From: Psychromonas aquimarina ATCC BAA-1526
Lineage (GTDB): Bacteria; Pseudomonadota; Gammaproteobacteria; Enterobacterales; Psychromonadaceae
Assembly: GCF_000428725.1 (NCBI RefSeq)
Contig: NZ_KE386791.1
Coordinates: forward strand, 227,640 to 291,639
DNA length: 64,000 bases
Direction: 5' to 3'
In this document: positions 36,535 to 46,132 of the stretch, piece after piece
Numbering within the stretch: position 1 is the stretch's first letter
Layout of the letters: each line of letters begins with the position of its first letter
The notes under the pieces: generated by a model
What the model was told of the DNA's origin: nothing
The model's database searches: none
What the model saw: the letters and a program-made list of their open reading frames with translations, nothing else
Translations under genes and position numbers: made by a program

Positions 36535-37449
36535 ATGCACAATAAGATTGCTGAAATATTTAAACAGCTTAACCAGGTATTATTAGGAAAAGAGCCGCAG
36601 ACTAAATTAGCGTTAGTGTGTTTATTAGCCGACGGGCATCTGTTAATTGAAGATTTACCGGGCATGGGTAAAACCACCCTGGCTTCTGCATTAGCACAGA
36701 CACTCGGACTTGATTACCGGCGAGTACAGTTTACCAGCGATATGCTGCCTGCTGATATTCTCGGCGTATCCATATTTGATGCAGCTAAACAACTGTTTAA
36801 TTTTCATCAGGGCCCGGTTTTCTGCCAGGTATTACTTGCCGATGAGATAAACCGTGCTAGTCCGAAAACACAAAGCGCATTATTAGAAGCAATGGAAGAG
36901 CGCCAGATTTCTATTGACAGTGACAGTTATCCGTTACCGCGGCCGTTTTTTGTTATTGCAACACAAAACCCCTTAGATCAGGCCGGTACTTTTCCATTAC
37001 CTGAGTCGCAGTTAGACCGGTTTATGATGCGTATTGCCTTAGGTTACCCGGATCAGAGTTCGGAGTTAGCTATGCTTAAAGGAGAGGTTTTTTCTGATAA
37101 AAAACTGAGCTTAGATGCGCTTATTGATCTGGACACTTTGTTTGCTATGCAGAAGGCCGTAAGAGCAGTACAGGCAGGTGATAATGTATTACATTATCTG
37201 CTGCGTTTAATTAATGAGAGCCGTTACAGCGGTACCTATGCTAATCCGTTATCTCCCCGGTGCAGCAAGATATTACTGCAGGCTGCAAAAGCAATGGCTT
37301 TTATAAATCAGCGCGATTATGTTATTCCGGAGGATATTCAAGCGGTATTCATTGCGGTGACCGATCATCGTTTAGCAGGTATTTCGGCCGGACATGGTGA
37401 TAATGTACTTAGCCGTACCCTGCTTGACAGCGTGGATCCGTTAGACTGA
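36535..37449 (+). CDS. MoxR-family AAA+ ATPase
   Basis: 304 residues. Walker A LPGMGKTTLA (41-50), Walker B LLADEINRASP (100-110), sensor ATQNPLDQAGTFPLPESQLDRFMM and arginine finger region are all present, as in MoxR chaperone-like ATPases. First gene of a MoxR-DUF58-transglutaminase operon; it abuts the DUF58 gene, sharing a stop/start overlap. MoxR proteins are thought to help mature or activate partner complexes, here likely the membrane proteins downstream. Confidence 0.93.
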   Translation: MHNKIAEIFKQLNQVLLGKEPQTKLALVCLLADGHLLIEDLPGMGKTTLASALAQTLGLDYRRVQFTSDMLPADILGVSIFDAAKQLFNFHQGPVFCQVLLADEINRASPKTQSALLEAMEERQISIDSDSYPLPRPFFVIATQNPLDQAGTFPLPESQLDRFMMRIALGYPDQSSELAMLKGEVFSDKKLSLDALIDLDTLFAMQKAVRAVQAGDNVLHYLLRLINESRYSGTYANPLSPRCSKILLQAAKAMAFINQRDYVIPEDIQAVFIAVTDHRLAGISAGHGDNVLSRTLLDSVDPLD

Positions 37450-38417
37450 TGATCAATAAAAACTATTTTAAAAGTTTAATGCAGACTCGTTTTGAGAGCT
37501 GGTTAAAAAGACGTATACCGGCGGTTAAAACAATTACTTTAAATCGCGGTAATACATTTATTTTCCCTTCCAGAGCGGGTTTTTTATATATATTAACCGT
37601 TTTAATGCTGTTCCTATTAGGTACCAATTATCAGAATAATCTGATCCTGTTTGTGGTATTTTTCCTCTGCAGTTTTATGCTCACCTGTCTACTGTTAAGT
37701 TATCAGAACCTTGCGAATCTCACACTGACAGCAAATCCGGTAAAAGCACAGTTTGCCGGCCAGGACTGCTGCTGTTCATTACGAATCAGCAGACAAAGGG
37801 GCAGGGCGCAGCAGGTACATTATGAATTTAAAAAATCCAGCTCACCCCTGCAGTCAATTCTGACTGAAGAAAGTGCTGTACTTTACGCATTGTCAAAAAA
37901 ACGCGGCTGGTTTGAGCCGGGCAGGGTGACGGTCAGTTCACGCTTTCCCTTCGGATTATTCTCTGTCTGGACACATATCGATTTCGGGTTTAAATGCCTG
38001 ATATATCCGCAGCCGCTAGAACAATATTGTGTTGTGCAGACTCTGCCCGGTAAACAAACAAACAATGGACTGCGCAGTTTTGATAGTGGTTTTGAGCAGT
38101 TTGCCATGCTTAAGTCTTATCAGCCTGGAGAGTCTTTAAAATCAGTGGCCTGGAAACAAGTCGCACAGGGTCGCGGTATGCTTAGTAAACAGTTTGAACA
38201 GTCACAGGGCGGAGATGTTATTTTAGACATTGACGATTATGCTTTTCTGGATTTAGAAGCAAAACTCAGCGCACTTTGTTATCAAGTGATTGAGTTATAT
38301 AAAAATAATGTTAGTTTTGTTTTAAAACTGAAGGATCAAGTGATAACTGCTGAGCATGGCTCGGACGGAAAAGCCACATGCTTACGGCAGCTGGCTCTTT
38401 ACGGAGCCGGGCAATGA
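37449..38417 (+). CDS. DUF58 membrane protein
   Basis: 322 residues with two membrane segments near the N-terminus (about 38-80). The DUF58 signature is visible in FDSGFEQFAMLKSYQPGESLKSVAWKQVAQGRGMLSKQF. DUF58 proteins almost always pair with a MoxR ATPase and carry a VWA-like domain. Overlaps the previous gene by one base and the next by four (ATGA). Confidence 0.9.
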   Translation: MINKNYFKSLMQTRFESWLKRRIPAVKTITLNRGNTFIFPSRAGFLYILTVLMLFLLGTNYQNNLILFVVFFLCSFMLTCLLLSYQNLANLTLTANPVKAQFAGQDCCCSLRISRQRGRAQQVHYEFKKSSSPLQSILTEESAVLYALSKKRGWFEPGRVTVSSRFPFGLFSVWTHIDFGFKCLIYPQPLEQYCVVQTLPGKQTNNGLRSFDSGFEQFAMLKSYQPGESLKSVAWKQVAQGRGMLSKQFEQSQGGDVILDIDDYAFLDLEAKLSALCYQVIELYKNNVSFVLKLKDQVITAEHGSDGKATCLRQLALYGAGQ

Positions 38418-40402
38418 AGGAATTTCTTACCCGGCAGAGTTTAGTGCTTATTAATCTCTCTTATATCGCGATTGCCGCTTCTTTATTTAATAATATAAAC
38501 CCGCTTCTGCTTATCTTCGGCCTGTTATGTGCAGCCTGGCGTATTGTTTTATTTTACGGGCGGGTTTCTATATTACCTAAACTGCTGTTAAACAGTGCTG
38601 CATTACTGAGCACTTTTTTAATCATAGTGCTGGTTTATAAGCAGGGTTTATTTAGTGTTATGCTGCATCTTATATTGTTAGGTTTCAGCCTTAAATTTTT
38701 AGAGTTGAAGTCCGAACGTGATGTGCATTATTTTGTGAATACCGGTTTTATATTAGTTGCCCTGTTTTTTATTTTTAACAGCAGTATTGTTACCTCGCTG
38801 CTTGGCGGGGGACTGATTCTGTTACTATTAGCGGTTTTACTTAGTATTCATGCTCCGCACTGTCTTTTTGCCGAACAAAGTAAACTGCTGTTTAAAAGTG
38901 CTGCGGTCAGCCTTCCCTTAGCAGTAGTGCTGTTTATTGTCATTCCCCGTTTACCTTCGTTATGGAAAGTACCTTTACAAAAACAAGCAGCAACGGGCTT
39001 AAGTGACAGTGTAAGTCCGGGAGAAATTGCGCAGTTAAGCCGTTCCAGTGAGCTGGCCTTTCGTGCTTCGTTTACTGGTGCTCCTGTAGAAGAAAGTGAG
39101 CGTTACTGGCGAGTTATGATATTAGATGCCTTTGACGGTAGAACATGGTCGCAGTCAGCGGTCAAAAAAGAGGAAGAAAAAACCGTATTAAATGGGGAGA
39201 GCAGTCTTTACGGTTTGAGCGGCAAACTCAATAGTTATGACTTAATTCTTGAGCCGCATTATAAAACCTGGATTCCGGCTCTTGATTTTTCTCAGGTTTC
39301 TTTTAGTGCCGTCAACCTGTCGGATTATTCACTGCGCAGCAGGCAGCCGGTTTTTAAAAGAAAAGATTTTACTGCTGATTTATACCAGTCAGTAAATTCA
39401 ATATCACTAAGTGCAGAGCGCCGCTTTCAGCTGACAAAGCTGCCTGAGCAGGGAAATGAGAAAACTCGCTTGTGGCTTGCCGCTCAATTAAAGCGGGGAC
39501 TGTCAAAGGATAAAGTACTTAAACTGCTGCTTGACGGTTTTTCTGCACAGGCTTTTCGTTATACGCTTCAGCCGCCTGTACTTGGTGCAGAGCAGATCGA
39601 TGACTTCCTGTTTTCAACCCAGGCTGGGTTCTGTGTTCATTATGCAGGTGCTTATGTTTATGCAGCACGAAGCTTAGGCATTCCAGCCCGCATGGTAACC
39701 GGTTATCTTGGCGGGGAGTGGCAGGCAGATCTGAATTTTTTGACTGTGCGTCAATATGATGCCCATGCGTGGGCAGAAATATGGCAGGATGGCCAGTGGC
39801 AAAGAGTAGATCCTACCGCTTATGTTGCCCCTGAACGTGTAGAGCTGGGATTAGAAGGTGCGTTATCGGACAGCAGTGAATTTTTAGCCGGCCAGTATCT
39901 GTCATTACAAAAATGGCGCCATATTAGCTTTTTAAATGATTTACGCTTGAATTTAGCCCGGCTGGATTATTTATGGGCTGTCTGGGTTATTAATTATGAT
40001 AATAAAAAACAGCTTGAGCTGTTAACATCCTGGTTTGCACAATATGCCTGGCTGAATATGCTCTACGGCATATTGGTTATGATGTTGTGCGCATTTTTGT
40101 TTGTGGTGCTGATCACTTTTAAACCCTGGCAGAAGAAAAAAAGAGAAGTTGAAGACCGCCTTTATCTGCAGCTGCAGGCTTATTACGCAAAGCTTGGAGT
40201 AATACGCGGCAAAGGTCAGACTGTTAGTGATTATGCTGAAAATATCAGGCTGTCAATTAATCGTCCTACACCATTATTTGAGAAGTTTGCAGTCAATTAT
40301 AACCGTCTTAAATATCAGGCAGGTTTATCAGCCGGACAGCGTACCAAGCTTATCAAAGAGCTGCAGGCTCTCAGTAGACAGATACGTGCTGGTAAGAATT
40401 AA
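38414..40402 (+). CDS. TgpA-like membrane transglutaminase (DUF3488)
   Basis: 662 residues from the ATG at 38414 that overlaps the DUF58 stop (ATGA); an upstream TTG in frame is rejected. Five or six N-terminal membrane segments, a periplasmic transglutaminase core, one membrane segment (about 552-577) and a DUF4129-like cytoplasmic tail. The catalytic triad is present: Cys407 in AGFCVHYA, His451 in YDAHAWAEIW and Asp466 in RVDPTA. The P. aeruginosa homologue TgpA is essential; the substrate is unknown, probably an envelope protein. Confidence 0.9.
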   Translation: MKEFLTRQSLVLINLSYIAIAASLFNNINPLLLIFGLLCAAWRIVLFYGRVSILPKLLLNSAALLSTFLIIVLVYKQGLFSVMLHLILLGFSLKFLELKSERDVHYFVNTGFILVALFFIFNSSIVTSLLGGGLILLLLAVLLSIHAPHCLFAEQSKLLFKSAAVSLPLAVVLFIVIPRLPSLWKVPLQKQAATGLSDSVSPGEIAQLSRSSELAFRASFTGAPVEESERYWRVMILDAFDGRTWSQSAVKKEEEKTVLNGESSLYGLSGKLNSYDLILEPHYKTWIPALDFSQVSFSAVNLSDYSLRSRQPVFKRKDFTADLYQSVNSISLSAERRFQLTKLPEQGNEKTRLWLAAQLKRGLSKDKVLKLLLDGFSAQAFRYTLQPPVLGAEQIDDFLFSTQAGFCVHYAGAYVYAARSLGIPARMVTGYLGGEWQADLNFLTVRQYDAHAWAEIWQDGQWQRVDPTAYVAPERVELGLEGALSDSSEFLAGQYLSLQKWRHISFLNDLRLNLARLDYLWAVWVINYDNKKQLELLTSWFAQYAWLNMLYGILVMMLCAFLFVVLITFKPWQKKKREVEDRLYLQLQAYYAKLGVIRGKGQTVSDYAENIRLSINRPTPLFEKFAVNYNRLKYQAGLSAGQRTKLIKELQALSRQIRAGKN

Positions 40403-40420
40403 TCTGCGGGGCAGACAGTT

Positions 40421-42100
40421 TTAAGGTAAAAAAGGTTCGGCGGACAATTTATACTCTTGAACCTGAATTTTGGTTGGACCATAGCTGCGGGCGGAGCGGA
40501 ACACGTCGCGTCCTATCAGCACTGAAACATCATTATGCAGCTCTTTTGCGGCGATAACTTTAGCCTGGTCAAAATATGCCTGTAAGGCAGTTAAATAATC
40601 TTCCAATTGCGCATTGAGCTCAAGAATTCGCTTTTCAGCGTGATCTTTGGTGAGCAGTAAGTTGTCGCTGATCTCCTGTTTCTTTTGACTGTCCGGGAAA
40701 ATAGCTATTTTACGCTGTGTATCTGCGACGCTTTGTAATTTTTCTTCGGCGGCTGCTATTGCTGCTTTGATCTGTTTTTTATTTTCCATTAATTTTGGAT
40801 ACTCACCGATAAGATCAATCGTTGTTCTGGTGCCGGCACTTGCGCCGAGTGTAACTGTATTTACACCTTTGCTTGTACATAATAAGCCGCCTAAAATGGT
40901 TCCTTTCATACCGCTGTCATCTTTAACGTTAATTTCTCCTGCGCAGATAACATGGCAGTGCAGCAGCTGGTTTTTTATATTGAGCTCCTGACCTGCGTGG
41001 ATTTTTGAATACTGGCTGAGATTGGCCGCAACCGTTCCCTTACAGTTTATATTACAGGAGAATTTATCACTTCCCGGTTCAATCTGATGCCCCAAAATAC
41101 CTTTACTTACAATCAGATCACCGCCGCATGTGATATCTGCAGATTCAATAAAACCGGCAACCGTAATATCTCCCGATGCATTGACTTTCATGCCGTCACA
41201 AATATCACCAGTGACTATAACGCTGCCTTCGTAGTCCACATGACCGTTACCAACATCAACATTGTCTATGGTTAATACATCGTCGACCATCATGCCGTTG
41301 CTCAGTACTTTTGGGATACCGGCAATGGAAGCAGTAAGCAGGTTAGGATCCGTTGATGAAATTTCAGTGTTTTCGCCGACTTCTAAAGAAAAGTCTTTAC
41401 CAGGCGTGTGTTTCACTATTTCGCCGGTAACCGTTATGCCCGAGCAGCCTTCTGTATGAGGATGTTTACGCATTAATTCACTGCCGGGTTTGACTGTAAT
41501 TAATTCACCTAAATTGCGCATATCCACACGATCCTCGGAGATTTTTTTTGGTCTTAACAGCCGTTCCCTTGGTGTTTCTACTAAACGCTCAAATGTTGCA
41601 TCAGTACCATTAACCGGCTGCTTACCTTTGGCTATTGTCGCCTGGTAAACCGTTCCGGGTTTTGCCTGTGCAGATTTATTGACCAGTAAATGTAATGTTT
41701 TTTCACTAATACCTGTATTAATCTCTAATTCATCCATCTCCTGTTTTAACTGCTCCAGTGTGACTGCAGAACCTGCATAGGCGCACACAATACGTGCTTT
41801 AGCCTGCATTTTTAAGGGATCAAAAGTGATGCTTAACTGTGCATCCAGGCGGTCAGCAATGGCAATAGACTCAAGTTCTGCACTGCGTTCCTTTTCACTT
41901 TCAAGACGCTGAAAGCTTTGTACCGCTTGTTTAATGCCGTCAGTATTTAATTTAAGACTGGTATAATCAGACTGGTGGAAAATTTCAGTCAAACTGGCTT
42001 CATTAATCTCCTCTTGAACAGCGGTGATCAAGAGTAATAATTGCGATTTATCAGTAGATAAACGAAGCAGGTTGGTCGAAAGGGACTGTTTATTTTCCAT
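40421..42100 (-). CDS. DUF342 / FapA-like polymer-forming protein
   Basis: 559 residues. The central part is a run of beta-helix turns (GHVDYEGSVIVTGDICDGMKV, ASGDITVAGFIESADI, CGGDLIVSKGI) typical of DUF342/FapA, followed by a coiled-coil region (about 440-530). Related proteins are linked to flagellar placement or to cytoskeletal bactofilin-like assembly, but the role here is not established. Cytoplasmic, no signal peptide. Monocistronic, converging on the transglutaminase gene with only 18 bases between. Confidence 0.8.
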   Translation of the reverse strand: MENKQSLSTNLLRLSTDKSQLLLLITAVQEEINEASLTEIFHQSDYTSLKLNTDGIKQAVQSFQRLESEKERSAELESIAIADRLDAQLSITFDPLKMQAKARIVCAYAGSAVTLEQLKQEMDELEINTGISEKTLHLLVNKSAQAKPGTVYQATIAKGKQPVNGTDATFERLVETPRERLLRPKKISEDRVDMRNLGELITVKPGSELMRKHPHTEGCSGITVTGEIVKHTPGKDFSLEVGENTEISSTDPNLLTASIAGIPKVLSNGMMVDDVLTIDNVDVGNGHVDYEGSVIVTGDICDGMKVNASGDITVAGFIESADITCGGDLIVSKGILGHQIEPGSDKFSCNINCKGTVAANLSQYSKIHAGQELNIKNQLLHCHVICAGEINVKDDSGMKGTILGGLLCTSKGVNTVTLGASAGTRTTIDLIGEYPKLMENKKQIKAAIAAAEEKLQSVADTQRKIAIFPDSQKKQEISDNLLLTKDHAEKRILELNAQLEDYLTALQAYFDQAKVIAAKELHNDVSVLIGRDVFRSARSYGPTKIQVQEYKLSAEPFLP

Positions 42101-42364
42101 GAAAAAATTCTTCTAATTACTGATCCGAAGGAGTTCAAAGCACTAAAACCTTACAGTGCACATATTGTTAATATATCCCCATATGTTAATAAAACTAATA
42201 TCGATATTAAAAAAATAGAGCCGCAGTAACAATAATTGCAGGGCGTCTGCGTGAAACAACGGCCGCATCACAAAACAATTGAGTATCTTTAAATTGTAGT
42301 CAAGATATAAAAGCAGTGCTGATTGTCGGTATCTGCTTAATCTCGGCACTGGAAGTACTCTGCT

Positions 42365-43960
42365 TTATGAACTGCAGGATAACATTGAACAGCCGACTTT
42401 ATCTCGCGCCCAGTCGGGACGTTTTTTTGCGTAGTCCTGAAATTCGGCTTGTTCTTTATAGGGTGACTGCAGTATCAGCTGAAGCTTGTGAATTTCGCTA
42501 AAATCTCCCTGTTCAGCAAGTTCTATCGCCTGCTGGGCAAGATAGTTGCGTAATACGTATTTAGGATTAACCTGGTTCATTGCCTCGGCACGCTGCACCT
42601 GTGTTAAACCATCATAATTAAGACGGACAAGGTAACGTTTCAGCCACGAAGTAAAATCTTGTAAATAACCTGCTTCAAGTTCATGCAGTTTATAAAAACA
42701 GGGGCCCAACAGTGCCAGCCACTGTTCATGCGCATCTGTATTTAAGTCATTTGGCAGTGTCGCCAGCAGGCGGTAAAAGATGGTCATATCTGTTTCGACT
42801 GTAGTTAATAGTTTTTCTAAAGATTGAAACAAGTACAGGTCACTTTGCCCCTGGTAGTCCTTAAAGCCGAGTTTTGAGGCCATCATAGTGCGCCAGCTGT
42901 TTTGATAATTAAGTGCAAAGTCACTCATAATCGCCTGCAGCGGCTCTGCTTCGCCGATTAATGGAAATATGGCATTAGCCAGTTGAAATAGATTCCATTG
43001 ACCTATTTCTGCCTGTCCGCCAAAACGATAGCGCTTTTCATATGCATCTGTAGTATTCGGCGTCCAGTTGAGATCAAAATCATCAATCCAGCCGTAGGGA
43101 CCGTAATCAATGGTCTCACCAAGTATGGACATATTATCGGTGTTCATTACACCATGAACAAAACCGACACGCATCCAGTGCACTATCATTGCGCTGGTTC
43201 GCTGAGAAATTTCACTAAACCAGGCGAGATAGATTTCCCTAGTAAAATCAACGCCGTCGATTAATAAATGGGGGAAATCTGTTTTGATACTGTGCTGCAC
43301 CAGTTTAGTTAAAAGCTTTTCTTCACCGCGGGATGCCGGAAGTTGAAAACTGCCGAAACGCAGAAAAGAAGCGGAAACGCGGCAGACGATCGCACAGGGC
43401 TCAAGGGATGCGTTGCCGTCATACATTTTATCACGTACAACTTGTTCACCGCTTAAACACAAACTTAATGCCCGTGTTGTTGGAATACCTAAATGAAACA
43501 TCGCTTCTGAGCATAAAAACTCGCGAATTGATGAGCGTAATACTGCCATGCCGTCCGCCTGACGGGAATAGGGCGTTTTGCCGGCCCCTTTAAGCTGCAG
43601 CGTCTGATGACCTAAAGATGTAGTTGTCAGTTCGCCAAGGTTAACTGCCCGTCCGTCACCTAACTGCCCGGCCCACTGACCGAACTGATGTCCGCCGTAA
43701 CAAAGTGCATAGCTCTGCATACCGGGTAATAATTTGTTACCTGTCATCACCTGCGGGAATTCACTGCCTTTTATATCCTGCTCAGAAAAGCCTAACTGCT
43801 TAGCGAATAACGGCGTTACCGCGATTAATTTTGGTGCTGATGTTTTTGCTGCCGAAACAAAGGAAAATGCGGCATTTTCAACACTTCTGCAGTAATTATC
43901 AGTTTCTGAATCTGCGGGTAGATTATTAATAAAACGGTTGTCAAAAGAGAGGGCATTCAT
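42365..43960 (-). CDS. selO: Protein adenylyltransferase SelO (YdiU/UPF0061)
   Basis: Pseudokinase-fold enzyme that transfers AMP to protein Ser/Thr/Tyr residues, linked to oxidative stress. 531 residues, slightly longer than E. coli SelO. Landmarks: YALCYGGHQFGQWAGQLGDGRAVNLGE, LQLKGAGKTPYSRQADGMAVLRSSIREFL, MRVGFVHGVMNTDNMSILGETIDYGP (catalytic loop and Mg-binding Asp). The extreme C-terminus ends SMLSCSS: Cys sits where animal SelO has selenocysteine. Start ATG at 43960 without a strong ribosome site. Confidence 0.95.
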   Translation of the reverse strand: MNALSFDNRFINNLPADSETDNYCRSVENAAFSFVSAAKTSAPKLIAVTPLFAKQLGFSEQDIKGSEFPQVMTGNKLLPGMQSYALCYGGHQFGQWAGQLGDGRAVNLGELTTTSLGHQTLQLKGAGKTPYSRQADGMAVLRSSIREFLCSEAMFHLGIPTTRALSLCLSGEQVVRDKMYDGNASLEPCAIVCRVSASFLRFGSFQLPASRGEEKLLTKLVQHSIKTDFPHLLIDGVDFTREIYLAWFSEISQRTSAMIVHWMRVGFVHGVMNTDNMSILGETIDYGPYGWIDDFDLNWTPNTTDAYEKRYRFGGQAEIGQWNLFQLANAIFPLIGEAEPLQAIMSDFALNYQNSWRTMMASKLGFKDYQGQSDLYLFQSLEKLLTTVETDMTIFYRLLATLPNDLNTDAHEQWLALLGPCFYKLHELEAGYLQDFTSWLKRYLVRLNYDGLTQVQRAEAMNQVNPKYVLRNYLAQQAIELAEQGDFSEIHKLQLILQSPYKEQAEFQDYAKKRPDWARDKVGCSMLSCSS

Positions 43961-44090
43961 TGCGGTTGTTACTTTTTATAAGGTTAGATATAAATAGTAT
44001 ACTATTTTGCTGGGGTATGTGCAGGAAAATAAACGGGACTATCTGCTCTAAAATAATAATCCCGGTGCTGAATATCTTGCTGTAAGAGGA

Positions 44091-44441
44091 TTATTTTTCT
44101 GCAGCGACTACAGATATTTCGACTAATAAAACATCGCGCGCCATAGATGCTTCAACACATGCACGGGCTGGAGCGAATCCTTCCGGCACCCAGGCATCCC
44201 AGACTGCGTTCATCGGCGCAAAATGCTCGGCCATATCTTTAACGTAGATGGTTGCAGAGAGTATGTGCTGACGGTCACTTCCTGCTTCAATCAGCAGCTG
44301 ATCTACTTTATCCAGCATAGTCTGCGTTTGTTCAGTAATATCTTTAGATGCATCTGCACATACCTGTCCGCACAGGTAAATCGTACCGTTATGTTTAACA
44401 ATACGGCTCATGCGCTGTTTAGTTTGTATTCTTTCAATCAT
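44091..44441 (-). CDS. RidA-family (YoaB-like) deaminase
   Basis: 116-residue small trimeric protein of the RidA/YjgF family that removes reactive enamine/imine intermediates. [17 protein letters not shown] at the start and [20 protein letters not shown] at the end, with the conserved Arg of PARACVEA that binds the carboxylate. The VWDAWVPEG segment fits the YoaB subgroup rather than canonical RidA. Single gene. Confidence 0.9.
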   Translation of the reverse strand: MIERIQTKQRMSRIVKHNGTIYLCGQVCADASKDITEQTQTMLDKVDQLLIEAGSDRQHILSATIYVKDMAEHFAPMNAVWDAWVPEGFAPARACVEASMARDVLLVEISVVAAEK

Positions 44442-44483
44442 TATCTTTCCAAAGGGTTATAAGTGATTGATCTAGTTTAAACA

Positions 44484-44512
44484 TTACAGATAATAAAAAC
44501 GAGTGATATAAT
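44484..44512 (+). promoter_or_regulatory. Promoter of the YgjP-like gene
   Basis: TTACAG (44484-44489), 17 bases, TATAAT (44507-44512), 33 bases before the ATG. The -10 sits in the palindrome GTGATATAATCAC. Confidence 0.5.
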
Positions 44513-44545
44513 CACCATTAATATAAATAATTTAAGTCTATCTCC

Positions 44546-45052
44546 ATGAAAGTGCTCAAGTATGTAAACCATTATCCCGCTCATATTGTTGATCAGGTTG
44601 AATCATTAGTTAAACAAAAGCAGCTGGCTGCTTACCTGATCAAAAAATATCCCTGTAAACATACAGTTAATAGTGAAAAAGCACTTTATGATTACGTTCA
44701 GAATTATAAAAAAAGGTATATAAAACAATCCGCACCAGTCAGCAGAGTGAGTTACGATGCTAAACTGCAGCTGGTCAAACATGCACTAGGCACACATACC
44801 TATGTATCCCGCGTGCAGGGCGGAAAATTAAAGGCTAAACAGGAGATTCGTATCGCTTCCTTATTTAAAGAAGCACCGCAGGTCATGCTGGATATGATAG
44901 TGGTGCATGAATTAGCCCACCTCAAAGAGAAACAGCATAACAAAGCATTTTATAAATTGTGTCTGCATATGCTGCCCGAATACCATCAGTTAGAGCTGGA
45001 CACACGCCTGTTTCTTATTGAAACAGAGCTTAACGGTCCGCTTTATAAATAG
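44546..45052 (+). CDS. YgjP-like metal-dependent hydrolase (DUF45/M48 type)
   Basis: 168-residue cytoplasmic zinc peptidase-like protein. The HELAH motif at 121-125 with a following His131 (KEKQHNKAFY) is the DUF45/WLM-type metal site. This is the shorter YgjP form. Substrate unknown. The gene ends one base before the end of oleD on the other strand. Confidence 0.87.
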   Translation: MKVLKYVNHYPAHIVDQVESLVKQKQLAAYLIKKYPCKHTVNSEKALYDYVQNYKKRYIKQSAPVSRVSYDAKLQLVKHALGTHTYVSRVQGGKLKAKQEIRIASLFKEAPQVMLDMIVVHELAHLKEKQHNKAFYKLCLHMLPEYHQLELDTRLFLIETELNGPLYK

Positions 45053-46117
45053 TTAAAGAGAAGCTTTAAGTTTTTCCATACCCTGCTCAATCGAAACCAG
45101 AGGCTGGTAATCAAGATCATGTTTAGCCGCGCTGATATCAAAATAGTGGCTGGTTGACAGCTGACGAGCGACAAAACGGGTCATTATCGGCTCTTCCTTT
45201 TTGCGCAGTCCTAAATACAGCCATTCTAATACTGTACCGACAGCATAAGCGAGAGCCGCCGGTATTCGTTTAGTGATCGCTGGCAAATCCTTACAAGCCA
45301 GGATTTTATTAAGCATATCAGCCATCAGGATCGGCTGATCGTTACTTAAAAAATACGCTTTTCCGGCACAGGCTGGAGATGTTTCACTCAGTTTTACCGC
45401 CGCTAACAGGTGTGCATATACCGCATTATCGATATATATAGTATCAACAAGTTTGTCTGTTTTACCGACCAGCTTTAATCTTCCTGCCTGTGCGCGCTCC
45501 AGCACGCGCGGCACCAGATGCGGATCACCGGGGCCCCAGATTAAATGCGGGCGCAGGGCAACGGTTTTAAGACCGGCTGAATCTGCCTGCAGCACACTCT
45601 GCTCAGCCGCTGCTTTAGATAAACCGTAAAAATTTAAATAGCGCTGTGCGTAGGGTTGAGATTCATTAATACCGTCTTCATCCTGGCCACAGAAGGTCAC
45701 ACTTGGCGTACTGGTATATACCAGGCGGGAAATATTAAGTTCGCGGCAGGCTTCAATGATATTCTCTGTGCCGTGTACATTCGGCTGAAAATAAGAATCT
45801 TTACTGCCCCAGACTCCCGCCTTCGAGGCAACATGAAAGACCAGATCACAGCTCTGCATCGCCTTTAACAGAGTCTGTTTATCTGCGATATCACCTTGAA
45901 TTAACCGCACGCCCATATCTTTGAGTTCCGGGTAACTGCCGCGCGCAAAACCAACCACATTAATATCGGCGGCGCGCAGGTATCTGCATAATGCTTTACC
46001 TAAAAAACCGCCGGCACCGGTAACAAAAACAGACTTTACCTGGCCGGCAAGCTGTTTTAATACAGCCTGCTGTTTTTCATCTAACTGATTGAACGGGGGA
46101 GTTTCATTAAAAGGCAT
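45053..46117 (-). CDS. oleD: OleD, NADPH-dependent 2-alkyl-3-ketoacid reductase
   Basis: Reduces the beta-ketoacid made by OleA to a beta-hydroxyacid in long-chain olefin synthesis. 354 residues, extended short-chain dehydrogenase with Rossmann motif GAGGFLG at 34-40, catalytic Ser136 (VYTSTPSV) and Tyr164/Lys168 (YGLSK). Last gene of the oleABCD cluster, 15 bases after oleC. It would otherwise be called a 3-beta-hydroxysteroid-dehydrogenase-like protein; the neighbouring genes settle the role. Confidence 0.93.
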   Translation of the reverse strand: MPFNETPPFNQLDEKQQAVLKQLAGQVKSVFVTGAGGFLGKALCRYLRAADINVVGFARGSYPELKDMGVRLIQGDIADKQTLLKAMQSCDLVFHVASKAGVWGSKDSYFQPNVHGTENIIEACRELNISRLVYTSTPSVTFCGQDEDGINESQPYAQRYLNFYGLSKAAAEQSVLQADSAGLKTVALRPHLIWGPGDPHLVPRVLERAQAGRLKLVGKTDKLVDTIYIDNAVYAHLLAAVKLSETSPACAGKAYFLSNDQPILMADMLNKILACKDLPAITKRIPAALAYAVGTVLEWLYLGLRKKEEPIMTRFVARQLSTSHYFDISAAKHDLDYQPLVSIEQGMEKLKASL

Positions 46118-46132
46118 TATTAAGGGTTCCAG

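Noticed and set aside
42101..42364. 264-base gap between the DUF342 gene and selO examined for an RNA gene
   Set aside because: Only weak pairing (AAAGCAG with CTGCTTTT on the minus strand); no convincing terminator or RNA fold.
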